From Kitasatospora gansuensis (GTDB taxonomy: Bacteria; Actinomycetota; Actinomycetes; Streptomycetales; Streptomycetaceae), in contig NZ_JACHJR010000001.1 in the NCBI RefSeq assembly GCF_014203705.1, forward strand, positions 7,936,001 to 8,000,000: 64,000 bases of DNA, in the 5' to 3' direction. Below are positions 8,090 through 17,201 of the stretch, one piece after another. Below the pieces are notes generated by a model. That model did no database searches and was not told where the DNA came from. It saw only the letters and a program-made list of their open reading frames with translations. The stretch's first letter is position 1; each line of letters begins with the position of its first letter. The translations under genes and the position numbers were made by a program.

Positions 8090-8106
8090 AACCGAACTGT
8101 TCGGTT
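8090..8106. promoter_or_regulatory. Perfect palindromic operator (TetR-type)
   Basis: AACCGAAC-T-GTTCGGTT has 8-bp arms that pair perfectly around one base. It sits 17 bp upstream of the SDR start, overlapping where the promoter or 5' leader must be. The size and symmetry are those of TetR-family operators for SDR genes, but no TetR-family gene lies next to it in this window. Confidence 0.6.
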
Positions 8107-8201
8107 ACGTAGTCTGAGTGGCCACAACTCCGGCTGCTCGCGGCTCTATTCCGAGAGTCATCGAACAACATGTGACGACATACCGCCGTCACAAACCGAT
8201 G

Positions 8202-9737
8202 CTAACGGTCGGTCAGCGGGAGTGCCGGGAAGACGTGGTCCTGCCACAGCAGCCTGGAGGTCTCCTCCGGGTAGGCGGTGACCGTTGACGGTGTGTCGAG
8301 GAGCTGGACCAGGCGCCGTTCGAGGTCGTACGCGGGCCAGCCGGGGTCACCGTCGGCCGCGAACGCCGTCCACGCGGCGCGGATCCGCCCGGACAGCGCC
8401 TCCGCCTCCGGGAAGGGGGGTTCCCCGATCAGCATGGCAGGCTGACCGCTGGTCAGGTTGCCGAAGACGAGCGGCACGTCGAGGCCGTGGCAGGCGCCGA
8501 GCGCGCCGTCCATGGCCGGGGCGGGCCAGGTCAGCTCGTAGACGTGGGTCCGGCCGCCGGCGGCGGTGTGCGCGTGCGCGAGGTGGAGGGTCGGCATCCG
8601 GAACAGCCAGTCGGCGTTGACCAGTTCGTACAGCTGCTCCGGGCCCGCGGCCGGGAAGCCCGTACGGTACCGCTGCGCGCCGTCCGGGCCGGGGGCGAGT
8701 TCGCGCAGGGCGGTCTCGGCCTGATCCTGCGTCACCTGGCCGAGTACGCCGTCGATCAGGCTGAACAGCCGGTGCTCGTCGCGGACATGGCCGACCAGGA
8801 GCTCGGTGTCCCGGCCGGCGCCGTCGGCCAGCGCCCGCCAGGGCGTGGTCGGCAGGACCTCACCGTCGACGACGGGGGCGAACGGGATCGGGCGGTGGGT
8901 GATCCGCCCCCAGCGCTCCCGCCACCGGCTGATCTTCGCGGCGACCGCGTCACCGGCGGCGGGCAGCCGGGACGGGGCCACCGTGGACAGGTCGGCCACC
9001 GTGGGCCGCAGCCCCAGTTCGGCGGCGCAGGCGGCGGCGATGTCGGCGGCCAGCTCGGGCGAGAAGAAGGTACCCGGCATGCTCTGCACGACGGCCCGGC
9101 GGACGAGCCCGGCCGCGCTCGGCATGGCCAGCAGCGCGGCGACCGAACCGCCGCCCGCCGACTGGCCGAAGACCGTGACCCGGTCGGGATCGCCGCCGAA
9201 CGCCCGGATGTTGTCGCGCACCCACCGCAGGGCGGCGACCTGGTCGAGCAGGCCCCGGTTGGCGGGGGCGCCGTCGAGCTGCGCGAACCCCTCGATACCC
9301 AGCCGGTAGTTGAGCGTTACGACGACCGCGCCGCCCGCGGCCAGGCGGCCGCCGTCGAACTCCGGAAGGCTGGAAGTGCCGATCACGTAGGCGCCGCCGG
9401 GGATCCACACCAGGACGGGCAGACCCGCGCCCGGGGCCGGGTCGGGTGACCAGACGTTGACGGTCAGCCAGTCGTCACCGGCCGTCCCCGCCGCCGGCGC
9501 GTCCATGCCGAACACCCCGGCCTGCGGGGGCGGCGGGCCGTACGACACGGCCGCCCGTACCCCGTCCCAGCTGCGTACCGGCTGCGGTGCGGCGAACCGG
9601 AGCGCACCGACCGGCGGTTCGGCGAACGGGATGCCGCGGAAGACCGTCAGACCCGCCTCCCGGCTGCCCCGCAGGGCTCCGGCCGTCGTACGGACTTCGG
9701 GACCGGGCTCGGACGGCTTGGACGCGGTGACGGTCAC
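8202..9737 (-). CDS. Type B carboxylesterase
   Basis: 511 residues of the carboxylesterase/p-nitrobenzyl esterase family (alpha/beta hydrolase). It has the N-terminal RGIPFAEPPVGALRF signature, WIPGGAY as oxyanion-hole loop, the nucleophile elbow FGQSAGG, an acidic member and the C-terminal GACHGLDVPLVFG His. It hydrolyses carboxylic esters of undefined structure. No signal peptide is present, so it is cytoplasmic. The GTG at 9737 is used, with GAGAGGAAG upstream. It is transcribed in the same direction as the SDR, 95 bp or more apart and with the palindrome between, so probably a separate unit. Confidence 0.9.
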   Translation of the reverse strand: MTVTASKPSEPGPEVRTTAGALRGSREAGLTVFRGIPFAEPPVGALRFAAPQPVRSWDGVRAAVSYGPPPPQAGVFGMDAPAAGTAGDDWLTVNVWSPDPAPGAGLPVLVWIPGGAYVIGTSSLPEFDGGRLAAGGAVVVTLNYRLGIEGFAQLDGAPANRGLLDQVAALRWVRDNIRAFGGDPDRVTVFGQSAGGGSVAALLAMPSAAGLVRRAVVQSMPGTFFSPELAADIAAACAAELGLRPTVADLSTVAPSRLPAAGDAVAAKISRWRERWGRITHRPIPFAPVVDGEVLPTTPWRALADGAGRDTELLVGHVRDEHRLFSLIDGVLGQVTQDQAETALRELAPGPDGAQRYRTGFPAAGPEQLYELVNADWLFRMPTLHLAHAHTAAGGRTHVYELTWPAPAMDGALGACHGLDVPLVFGNLTSGQPAMLIGEPPFPEAEALSGRIRAAWTAFAADGDPGWPAYDLERRLVQLLDTPSTVTAYPEETSRLLWQDHVFPALPLTDR

Positions 9738-9919
9738 GGCGGCTTCCTCTCCAGCGGGTCGCGCGTGGTCGGACGACCACTCCGGCCGGGGCGCGGTACC
9801 GCTGCACGGGCACGGGTGGCCCCCGGCCCCGCGGATCCTTTCACCGCGTCGGGACGAGGGCCAACCGTTTTCACCGGGAGGGGTGACGGACCGTCAGATG
9901 TGCGTCCTGCAGGCGGAGA

Positions 9920-10795
9920 TCAGCCGATGGCGGCCAGGGTGGCGGTGGCCATGGACTGCTCGCCGGCGGCGTTGGGGTGGAAGGCGGCCGCGCCGCTGGC
10001 GAAGAGCGGCTCGAGCCAGCGGGTGCCGGTGGGCTTGCAGGCGTCGTGGCCGATGGAGGGTGTGTAGGTGTCGACGTAGCGGGCGCCGTGGCCGGCGGCC
10101 TGGGCGGCGATCACCGCGTTGAGGTGCTTCTCGGTGTCGCGCAGCCAGGGGGCGTCGCCCTTGGCGATGGAGACGGTGGAGAAGCAGTTGGTGCCGTTGT
10201 CGGGAAGGATCGCCGGGTAGCCGGTGACCAGGACGGTGGCCCGGGGCGAGCGTTGGCGGATGCCGTCCAGGGTGGCGGCGATCTTGCTGGCCGTCGCGTC
10301 GATCTTCGCGGACAGTTGGTCGACGCCGGACTTGGTGTAACTCGACTTGCAGGGCGCGCCGTTGGCGGAGAACAGCCCGAGGGTGGCGCAGCGCACGATG
10401 ATGTCGGCGAAGCCGATGTCGTTGCCGCCGATGGTGAGGGTGACCAGGTCGGTGTCGGCGTTGAGGGCGTCGAACTGCGGGCCGCCGGAGCCGCTTTGGG
10501 TGGTGGTCATGTGGGCGGTGGTGGCCCCGCCGCAGGTGACGTCGGCCCGGGCGGCCGGGGCCAGCGCGGCGTTCACCAACGACGGGTAGTTGCGGCTGGA
10601 GCGGGCGCACGCGGTGTCGATCTGGTCCGGCACGCCGGCGGCGGAGGCGTACGAGTCGCCGAGCGCGACGTAGCGCGCGTAGGAGGTCTGGGCGGCGGCC
10701 GGGCTCGCGGCGGTCACCGCGGCACCGGTGAGCGCGGCGGTCAGCGCGAGGGCGGTGAGGGTGGTGCGGGCAGGTGTGGTTCCGGTCGACGGCAT
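9920..10795 (-). CDS. Secreted SGNH/GDSL esterase or lipase
   Basis: 291 residues: a signal peptide to about residue 35 (PARTTLTALALTAALTGAAVTAASPAAAQ), then block I ALGDSYASA with the catalytic Ser, block III GGNDIGF, and block V HPNAAG with the catalytic His and the usual Asp three residues earlier replaced within AAAFHPN. Six Cys in CARSSRNY, TCGG, RCATL, PCKSS, NCFS and DACKP would form three disulfides, as in streptomycete SGNH lipases and phospholipases. It is an extracellular lipid- or ester-hydrolysing enzyme. Confidence 0.88.
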   Translation of the reverse strand: MPSTGTTPARTTLTALALTAALTGAAVTAASPAAAQTSYARYVALGDSYASAAGVPDQIDTACARSSRNYPSLVNAALAPAARADVTCGGATTAHMTTTQSGSGGPQFDALNADTDLVTLTIGGNDIGFADIIVRCATLGLFSANGAPCKSSYTKSGVDQLSAKIDATASKIAATLDGIRQRSPRATVLVTGYPAILPDNGTNCFSTVSIAKGDAPWLRDTEKHLNAVIAAQAAGHGARYVDTYTPSIGHDACKPTGTRWLEPLFASGAAAFHPNAAGEQSMATATLAAIG

Positions 10796-10902
10796 GGGGG
10801 TGCCTCCGGGAAGGGGTGGGTGGGGGAGAGGTGCTCGCCGGGTGGGCGTGGGGGCGCCGGCGGGAGGCGACTCGCTCTCCCGCCGTTGTTACCAGGCGGT
10901 TC

Positions 10903-10943
10903 TACCGTGCGGTAAGGATGTGGGCCGAGTGACGGGCTGTCAA
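10903..10943 (-). promoter_or_regulatory. Candidate promoter region of SGNH hydrolase gene
   Basis: On the minus strand a consensus TTGACA lies at 10943-10938, about 140 bp from the start codon. No good -10 hexamer is found at 17-18 bp (CATCCT or ATCCTT). A 12-bp palindrome TACCGTGCGGTA (10903-10914) follows immediately and could be an operator. The rest of the 244-bp gap to the next gene shows nothing clear. Confidence 0.3.
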
Positions 10944-11039
10944 TAAGTTCGACGGTGCGTGGTGGGGAAAGATCTTGCTCGGCGCCGGGGGCGGGCGTCA
11001 CTATGATCCAGATCTTCGACCGACCGACCGGGGGACACG

Positions 11040-11972
11040 ATGAACATCTTTCGCCGCAGAGAGCGCCGTGACGGCGCGGACGTCCCGCGTGACCAGGCGC
11101 TCACGCTGCTGTCCGAGGGGGAGGCCACCCGGCTGCGCGGCTACGTTCGGGAGGCTTTCGCGGCACGTGGCCTGGAGGTGACGGTCGAGGCGGGCCGGGT
11201 CACCACGACGCTGGGCTGGGGATGCGGCCTGGGCAATCTCGAGGCGAGGTGCCACGGCGACAACCGCGGCCCCCGGTCCTGGCGGGCGTTGGTGGACGAG
11301 CACGTCGATCTGATCGTCCGTTCGGTCGAGCGGCCGAAGGCGGTCCGGTCCCTGCCGCGTGACCAGGCGCTCGCTCAGCTGTACCCGCGCTTCATCCCGA
11401 GCGAGCCCGCGAGCCTGAAGGCCTTCGGGTACGGGCCCGCGTCGGTCCCGGAGCTGCTGGAGGTGCTGGCGCTCGACCTGCCGGAGAGCGTCGACATGCT
11501 GGGCGCCGACGACCTCGCCGAGCTGGGAGACCCGGCGGAGCTCCGCGAACACGCGCTGCGGAACCTGCGCGCCGTCCGGATCGACCGGCACGAGGTGGTC
11601 CGGGGCGACGACGGCAGTCACTTCGACGTCCTGATGGGCGAGTCGTACTTCATCCCGAGCCTCGCCCTGGTCCTGGACGAGGTCGTGGGCCGCTACCAGG
11701 ACGCCGCGTCACCGCACGGCGTCCTGGTCGCGCTGCCGCACCGGCACCAGCTCGCCTTCCATGTCGTCCGCGACCTGAGCGTGGTCACCTCGTTGCACGC
11801 GATGGCCCAGTTCGCCCGGGCCTGCTTCAGCACGGAGCCGGGCGCGGTGAGCCCGTCGGTGTACTGGTGGCACGAGGGCCGCTTCGTCCGGGTCGCCACG
11901 CAGGACGGCGCCGGGCTGCCCGTCAAGCTCACCGAGGAGGGCACGGCGGTGCTGGGGCTCGTGGGCGGGTAA
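11040..11972 (+). CDS. Hypothetical protein, DUF1444-like architecture
   Basis: 310 residues, soluble. The N-terminal part (LLSEGEATRLRGYVREAF, GWGCGLGNLEARC) is followed by a central LPRDQALAQLYPRFIP unit and a C-terminal segment with VLVALPHRHQLAFHVVRD and YWWHEGRFVRVATQD, a layout reminiscent of DUF1444 proteins. A short repeat, PRDQAL, occurs twice (about residues 16 and 106). The start ATG follows GGGGGACACG. No function can be given. Confidence 0.7.
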   Translation: MNIFRRRERRDGADVPRDQALTLLSEGEATRLRGYVREAFAARGLEVTVEAGRVTTTLGWGCGLGNLEARCHGDNRGPRSWRALVDEHVDLIVRSVERPKAVRSLPRDQALAQLYPRFIPSEPASLKAFGYGPASVPELLEVLALDLPESVDMLGADDLAELGDPAELREHALRNLRAVRIDRHEVVRGDDGSHFDVLMGESYFIPSLALVLDEVVGRYQDAASPHGVLVALPHRHQLAFHVVRDLSVVTSLHAMAQFARACFSTEPGAVSPSVYWWHEGRFVRVATQDGAGLPVKLTEEGTAVLGLVGG

Positions 11973-11989
11973 TGGCGGCGGGGGTCCGC

Positions 11990-13267
11990 TCATGGTCCGG
12001 TGGACCCCGGCGCGGCGCGGCGCAGGGTGCGGATCGCCGGGATCGCGAGCAGTGCCACGCAGCCCGTCAGGCAGGTGCCCGCCGAGACCAGCAGCAGTCG
12101 ATCGGGGGAGGCCAGCGTGGTGGCCGGTCCCGCCAGGATCTGGCCGAGCGCGATCCCGGACACCGAGCCGGCCAGCTCGTACGCGGTGACCCGGTTGAGC
12201 ACCGCGGGCGGGGTGTGGGTCTGCACGCTGGTCGCCCACATCACCGACCAGAACGCCCAGGCGCCGCCGCCGAGGACGTGGCACGCCAGCAGCACCGGCA
12301 GTCCGGCGCCGAGCGCCACGCAGAGCGGCAGCACGGTGAACAGCGCCATCGCCACCGCACCGGCGGCCAGCGGCCGGGCCGGGCGGAGGCGCAGTGCCAG
12401 CAGGCCGCCGAGCACCGTGCCGACGCCGAGGGAGGAGACCGCCAGGCCGTAGGCGTTCGGGCCGAGCCGGGCGCCGACCAGCGCCGAGCTGAGCGGCACC
12501 AGCGGGCCGAACAGCAGCACGCCGTAGCCCACCCAGATCAGGATCACCGCCCACATCCAGGTGCGGGAGCGGAACTCGTGCCAGCCCTGGCGCAGCTCGC
12601 GGCGGAGTGAACTCCCGTGGGTGCCAGGTGAGATGGGGTCCGCAGGGGCGGGGCGGACGAGTGCCAGGCAGAGGGCGCTGAGCACGAAGGTGGCGCCGTC
12701 GATCGCGTACACCGTCCCGGCGCCGGTCAGCGTGATCAGCAGTCCGGCCAGCGCCGGCCCGAGCAGTTGGGCGAGCGCGTCGGCCACCTTGAGGGTGGCG
12801 TTGGCCCGTTGGGGCTCGCGGGCGACCAGCGGGACCATCCCGTTCACGCCCGGCTGGAACATCGCGGCGGCCGCACCGGCCAGACCCGCCATGGTCACCA
12901 GCAGCCAGAACGGCGGCGGTCCGGCGAAGAACGCGGCCGCCAGCACACCCTGGGTGAGCACCCGGGCAAGGTCCGCGCCGACCATCATCCGGCGCGCGCC
13001 GAACCGGTCGGCGAACACCCCGCCGAACAGGACCAGGAGGACGAACGTCCCGGTCCAGGTGCCGAGGACGAAGCCGACCCCGGAGATCCCGTAAAGCGCG
13101 CCGACCGCGAGTGCGGCGGCCACCGGCATCATCGCGTCGCCGATCAGCGAGACCGTGCGGGCGGTGAAGTAGAGCGTGAAGTGTCGCTCCCACAAGGTGA
13201 GTTGGGTGGTCGGGGAGGTCTGGAGCTGAGTCTGTACGGTGGTCACAAGGTCGATAGTGGTCTGCAC
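11990..13267 (-). CDS. MFS transporter (drug-export type)
   Basis: 425 residues, 12 predicted hydrophobic segments. The loop after helix 2 carries GVFADRFGARRMMVG, the MFS signature, and a second copy-like RVTAYELAG lies in the C-half. The family (DHA3/MefA-like, short N-half loops) exports macrolides, other drugs or siderophores. The GTG at 13267 is chosen because it sits 50 bp from the divergent regulator; the ribosome site is weak, and a later GTG at 13246 is possible. Divergence from the GlxA-type gene suggests the regulator controls this pump. Confidence 0.82.
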   Translation of the reverse strand: MQTTIDLVTTVQTQLQTSPTTQLTLWERHFTLYFTARTVSLIGDAMMPVAAALAVGALYGISGVGFVLGTWTGTFVLLVLFGGVFADRFGARRMMVGADLARVLTQGVLAAAFFAGPPPFWLLVTMAGLAGAAAAMFQPGVNGMVPLVAREPQRANATLKVADALAQLLGPALAGLLITLTGAGTVYAIDGATFVLSALCLALVRPAPADPISPGTHGSSLRRELRQGWHEFRSRTWMWAVILIWVGYGVLLFGPLVPLSSALVGARLGPNAYGLAVSSLGVGTVLGGLLALRLRPARPLAAGAVAMALFTVLPLCVALGAGLPVLLACHVLGGGAWAFWSVMWATSVQTHTPPAVLNRVTAYELAGSVSGIALGQILAGPATTLASPDRLLLVSAGTCLTGCVALLAIPAIRTLRRAAPGSTGP

Positions 13268-13317
13268 CAATCGGTCATCCCAGTGTCCGGAACGACATGA
13301 TGGGGTACTTTCGCGCC

Positions 13318-14307
13318 ATGACGCCTCGTTCGCTCCCGAAGTCCCGTGCGCCGCACCGGGTCGTGGCACTGCTGCAGCCCCCGCAGTCCACCTTCCCGCT
13401 GGCCTGCGCGGCCGAGGTGTTCGGGGACCACAGCCCGGCGAACCCCGTCCGCTACGCCTTCGAGGTCTGCACCGAACACCCCGGCCCGGTGCGCACCCAG
13501 GCCGGTTACGACCTGCTGGTGACGGCGGGTCTGGACGCGTTGGAGCACGCGGACACCGTGCTGGTCCCCGGCTGGCAGCAGGCGGCCGGGACCGAGGTTC
13601 CGGCGGCGGTGCTCGCGGCGGTCGGCCGGGCGCACCGGCGCGGCGCGCGGATCGTCGGCATCTGCTCGGGCGCCTTCGTGCTCGCCGCCGCCGGGTTGCT
13701 GGACGGCCGGCGGGCCGCCACCCACTGGGCCCAGGCCGCCGAACTGGCCGCCCGGTTCCCGCAGGTCCGGGTCGACCCCGCGGTGCTCTACGTGGACCAC
13801 GGCGACGTCGCCACCAGTGCCGGTTCGGCGGCGGGCGTGGACCTCTGCCTGCACCTGGTGAGCGCCGACCAGGGCGCCGCGTACGCGATGCGGATCGCCC
13901 GGCAGATGGTGATGCCGCCGCACCGCGAGGGCTGCCAGCTGCAGTACGCCGAACTGCCCACCTCCGGACCGGTCCCCGACTCGCTGGCCCCGCTGCTGGA
14001 GTGGCTGGCCGGGCGGCTGGACCAGCCGGTCAGCGTCGCCGAGATGGCGGTCCGCTCCCAGGTCTCGGCCCGTACGCTGACCCGGCGCTTCACCGAGCAG
14101 CTGGGCATCAGCCCCGGCCGCTGGCTGCTGGACCGGCGGATCGCCGCCACCCGAGCCCTGCTGGAGGAGACCGACCTGCCCGTGGAGACCATCGCCCGCC
14201 GGGTCGGTCTCTCCTCGGCCGTCAACCTGCGCCGACGCTTCCACGAGGCCCTGCGCACCACGCCCGCCGCGTACCGGCGCGCCTTCCGCGTGAACGAGGC
14301 CGGGTAG
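13318..14307 (+). CDS. GlxA-type AraC-family regulator (DJ-1/PfpI + HTH)
   Basis: 329 residues. Residues about 15-180 form a DJ-1/PfpI glutamine-amidotransferase-like domain (VVALLQPPQSTFPLACAAEVF; nucleophile-elbow ICSGAFVLAAAG with Cys; ATSAGSAAGVD). Residues about 225-325 hold the AraC double HTH (SVAEMAVRSQVSARTLTRRF and ETIARRVGLSSAVNLRRRF). Such proteins activate or repress neighbouring catabolic or efflux genes. An in-frame ATG at 13297 is possible; neither has a clear ribosome site. It is divergent from the MFS gene, 50 bp away. Confidence 0.85.
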   Translation: MTPRSLPKSRAPHRVVALLQPPQSTFPLACAAEVFGDHSPANPVRYAFEVCTEHPGPVRTQAGYDLLVTAGLDALEHADTVLVPGWQQAAGTEVPAAVLAAVGRAHRRGARIVGICSGAFVLAAAGLLDGRRAATHWAQAAELAARFPQVRVDPAVLYVDHGDVATSAGSAAGVDLCLHLVSADQGAAYAMRIARQMVMPPHREGCQLQYAELPTSGPVPDSLAPLLEWLAGRLDQPVSVAEMAVRSQVSARTLTRRFTEQLGISPGRWLLDRRIAATRALLEETDLPVETIARRVGLSSAVNLRRRFHEALRTTPAAYRRAFRVNEAG

Positions 14308-14392
14308 GGAGCGTCGCGGGTATTCTCCTCCGTGAACGAACAGCCATGAGATTGTTCGTCATCAATCCCATTGTCGGAAAAGGGGTTTGACC

Positions 14393-16006
14393 ATGGCTCA
14401 GAAAGTGACCCGGCGGGGATTTCTGGGCAGCGCGGGAGCCGTGGCCTCCACCCTCGGCGGTCTGGCGACCGGCACGCCCGGTGCGGCGGCGGCCACCGAC
14501 CCGCCGCCCGCGCCGATCGTCCGCGGTGACGGACGGTACGAGACGCTGAGCCAGGGATTCAACCAGCGCTGGACGAGCGACCCGAGCTACATCCAGCTGA
14601 TCACCGGCGACACGGACGCACTGACCGCCGTCGGCGAGGCGCTGGAGCGCCGGCTGCGCCCCACCGTCCGCAGCGGCGGGCACTGTTACGAGGACTTCGT
14701 CGCCAACGACGGTGGCGCCATCCTCGACATCAGCCCGATGAACGGCGTCCGGAAGGGGACCGACAAGTACGGCAACACCGCCTACTGCGTCGAGGCGGGC
14801 GCCACCAACTGGGACATGTACACCACGCTGTTCCGCCGGTACGACGTCACCGTCCCCGGCGGCTCCTGCTACTCGGTGGGCGCGGGCGGCCACATCGTCG
14901 GCGGGGGCTACGGGCTGCTCTCCCGGCGGCACGGTCTGACGGTGGACCACCTGGTGCAGGTGGACGTCGTCACGCTCCGGAACGGCGGTCCCGAGGTGAC
15001 CTCGGCGCACCGCGACGATCCGGCGGGGTCGGACACCGCCGAGCTGTTCTGGGCGCACACGGGGGCGGGCGGCGGGAACTTCGGCGTCATCCTGCGCTAC
15101 TGGTTCGCCGCGGACCTGCCCAAGCCGCCGCCCCGGGTCTGGCTGAGCAGCGTCGCCTGGAAGTGGTCCGAGCTCCGGCAGCGACCCGAGGACCTGACCA
15201 GACTCCTGCGGAACTACGGCGAGTTCTTCGCCGCGCACAGTGCCGCCGACGAGCCGACGTACCAGGGCCTGTTCACCCTGCTGAAGCTCACCCACCACAG
15301 CAACGACAACGTCGTCCTGCTCGCGCAGTGGGACGGCGAGGAGGTCGGGCCGCTCGACCGCTTCCTCGGTGCGGTCGAGGCCGGGATGCGGACCCGGGCC
15401 ACCGTGCAGACCGGCAGCGTCGGCGGCCTGTTCCTGCCCTACCCCGACAAACGGCGCCAACTGCCGTGGTTCCAGGCCACCATGACGCTGAACGGATCCG
15501 GCGACAACCAGCGCGGCAAGTACAAGTCCGCGTACCACCGCAGGCCGTTCACCGAGCACCAGATCACCGCGATCTGTCACTGGCTGACCCACGACGTACC
15601 GGACGTGGACCTGTCGCAGACCCTGCTGCAGGTCGACTCGTACGGCTGCCGGATCAACGCCGTCGCCCCGGCCGACACCGCCGTCCCGCAGCGTGACTCG
15701 ATCCTCAAGCTCCAGTACCAGACGTACTGGACCAACCCGGCCGACGACCCGGCCCACCTGGGCTTTCTACAGGACTTCTACCGGGACGTGTACCGCGACG
15801 CCGGGGGCGTCCCGGGGCTCGACGGTGACACCGACGGCGCGTACGTCAACTACCCCGACACCGATCTCGGCGTCGCCACCGACCCCGACCCGGACTACCC
15901 GCGCCTCTACTACAAGGCCGGCTACCCGCGACTCCAGGCGGCCAAGAAGACCTGGGACCCGGAGAACGTCTTCCACCACAAGCAGTCGATCGTTCCGCCC
16001 GGGTAG
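14393..16006 (+). CDS. Tat-exported FAD-linked oxidase (BBE-like, bicovalent FAD)
   Basis: 537 residues. A Tat signal peptide (TRRGFLGS, residues 6-13; hydrophobic stretch to about 35) is followed by a PCMH-type FAD domain. His97 in RSGGHCYE and Cys159 in GGSCYSVGAGGH are positioned for bicovalent FAD attachment as in berberine-bridge-like oxidases and aclacinomycin oxidoreductase. The C-terminal YVNYPDTDL and NVFHHKQSI segments match the BBE domain. It likely oxidises a sugar, alcohol or secondary metabolite outside the cell. ATG 14393 with GGAAAAGGGG upstream is preferred to the TTG two codons earlier. Confidence 0.88.
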   Translation: MAQKVTRRGFLGSAGAVASTLGGLATGTPGAAAATDPPPAPIVRGDGRYETLSQGFNQRWTSDPSYIQLITGDTDALTAVGEALERRLRPTVRSGGHCYEDFVANDGGAILDISPMNGVRKGTDKYGNTAYCVEAGATNWDMYTTLFRRYDVTVPGGSCYSVGAGGHIVGGGYGLLSRRHGLTVDHLVQVDVVTLRNGGPEVTSAHRDDPAGSDTAELFWAHTGAGGGNFGVILRYWFAADLPKPPPRVWLSSVAWKWSELRQRPEDLTRLLRNYGEFFAAHSAADEPTYQGLFTLLKLTHHSNDNVVLLAQWDGEEVGPLDRFLGAVEAGMRTRATVQTGSVGGLFLPYPDKRRQLPWFQATMTLNGSGDNQRGKYKSAYHRRPFTEHQITAICHWLTHDVPDVDLSQTLLQVDSYGCRINAVAPADTAVPQRDSILKLQYQTYWTNPADDPAHLGFLQDFYRDVYRDAGGVPGLDGDTDGAYVNYPDTDLGVATDPDPDYPRLYYKAGYPRLQAAKKTWDPENVFHHKQSIVPPG

Positions 16007-16083
16007 TGGCCCGGCTGACGGTGTGTCGGTTCGCGGACGGGCCCGTATCGGAACCGTGACGTCCGGTTGGCAGCATGGGCCGG

Positions 16084-16251
16084 ATGACCGAGATCACGTT
16101 TCCCTGGGCGCGCCGACTGCTGCTGATGGCAGTGCTGGTGGGGGCCCGGTACGTGGCCGTCGACGGCGACCCGGCCGGGCGTCAGGTGGTCAAGCTGTCC
16201 ATGGCCCGGACCTACTACTACGAGGGGCCGCGCCGTTACCTGATGGACTGA
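16084..16251 (+). CDS. Small protein (55 aa), unrecognised
   Basis: A short ORF encodes MTEITFPWARRLLLMAVLVG, then ARYVAVDGD, VVKLSMARTYYYEG and a terminal PRRYLMD. Nearly all codons end in G or C, as in real genes here, and the amphipathic pattern looks protein-like. An in-frame ATG lies three codons upstream at 16075. No ribosome site is obvious. It overlaps the convergent kinase gene by 16 bp. Function unknown. Confidence 0.5.
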   Translation: MTEITFPWARRLLLMAVLVGARYVAVDGDPAGRQVVKLSMARTYYYEGPRRYLMD

Positions 16252-17201
16252 TCGCCCGTGGTCAGCCGGGTGTGCAACGCACCGTCGGTGGGGCCGAGTT
16301 GACGGGTGGCCAGCCAGGCGGCCGCGCCCGCGGTGTTGCCCGCGTGGGTGAGCGGGGCGTCGGGCCAGCGGCCGGCGATGCGGGCGCGCACTTCGGCGCT
16401 GAGCGGGGAGTCCGGTGCGAGCACACCGCCCGCCAGCACCACCGGGAGCTCGGAGTGCGGTGCGCGGACGGTGGCGAGCGAGTCGAGCAGGTGGTCGGCC
16501 GCGCGTTCGACCAGCCGGCGGGCCTGCGGGTCGCCTGCGGTGGCCGCCGTCAGGACGAGCGGGGCGAGCCGGGCCAGCCGGACGGGGGCGTCGGCGTGTG
16601 CGGCGGCGATGACGGCGGAGCGGGCCCGGGGGCCGGGCGGGTGCGGGCCGGCCAGGGTGCGGACCACCTGGGCGGCGAGGCCGTCGAGTTCGCCCCGGTC
16701 GTTGGCGGCGAGGGCGGTCTCGACGGCCGCGCGGCCGAGCCAGTAGCCGGAGCCCCGGTCGCCGAGCAGCCAGCCGTGGCCGTCGGCGGTCCGGACGGGC
16801 CGGAAGTCGCGGCAGTGGGCCGCCGCCGCGCCGGTGCCGCTGAGCAGGACCGACCCGGCCGGGCCGAAGGTGCCTGCGGCGTAGGCGAGTTCGAGATCGC
16901 TGACCAGGCGCGGGGTGATCAGGAGTCCGGCAGCCGACCAGACCCGGTCGAGGGCGGTGGCGACGATCAGCCCGCCGGCCAGGCCGATCACGCCGGCCGT
17001 GACCCTGGCCGGATCGACCTCGGCCAGGGCGGCCCGCAGGGTGTCCAGGATGCGCTGGGCGGCGGCGGTCTCGCCGTGCGCGACCGGGTTGCCGCCCGCA
17101 CCCTCCGCACCGGCGAGGACCCGGCCGTCCAGGTCGGCGAGCAGCACCCGGGTGGTGGAGCCGCCGACGTCCAGGCCGAGCACCAGCGGCGCGCCGGTCA
17201 C
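16236..17201 (-). CDS. N-acetylglucosamine kinase-like BadF/BadG ATPase
   Basis: 321 residues of the sugar-kinase/Hsp70/actin fold. The phosphate-1 motif GLDVGGSTTR is at residues 9-18, GLAGG gives the connect motif, LLSGTGAAA is the phosphate-2 loop, LGDRGSGYWLG the family signature, and VVLAGGVL the adenosine motif. This BadF/BadG-type subgroup includes GlcNAc kinases. The GTG overlaps the stop of the upstream SIS gene (GTGA), so the two are co-translated and probably act together on an amino sugar in cell-wall or chitin-derived sugar recycling. Confidence 0.82.
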   Translation of the reverse strand: MTGAPLVLGLDVGGSTTRVLLADLDGRVLAGAEGAGGNPVAHGETAAAQRILDTLRAALAEVDPARVTAGVIGLAGGLIVATALDRVWSAAGLLITPRLVSDLELAYAAGTFGPAGSVLLSGTGAAAAHCRDFRPVRTADGHGWLLGDRGSGYWLGRAAVETALAANDRGELDGLAAQVVRTLAGPHPPGPRARSAVIAAAHADAPVRLARLAPLVLTAATAGDPQARRLVERAADHLLDSLATVRAPHSELPVVLAGGVLAPDSPLSAEVRARIAGRWPDAPLTHAGNTAGAAAWLATRQLGPTDGALHTRLTTGDQSIR

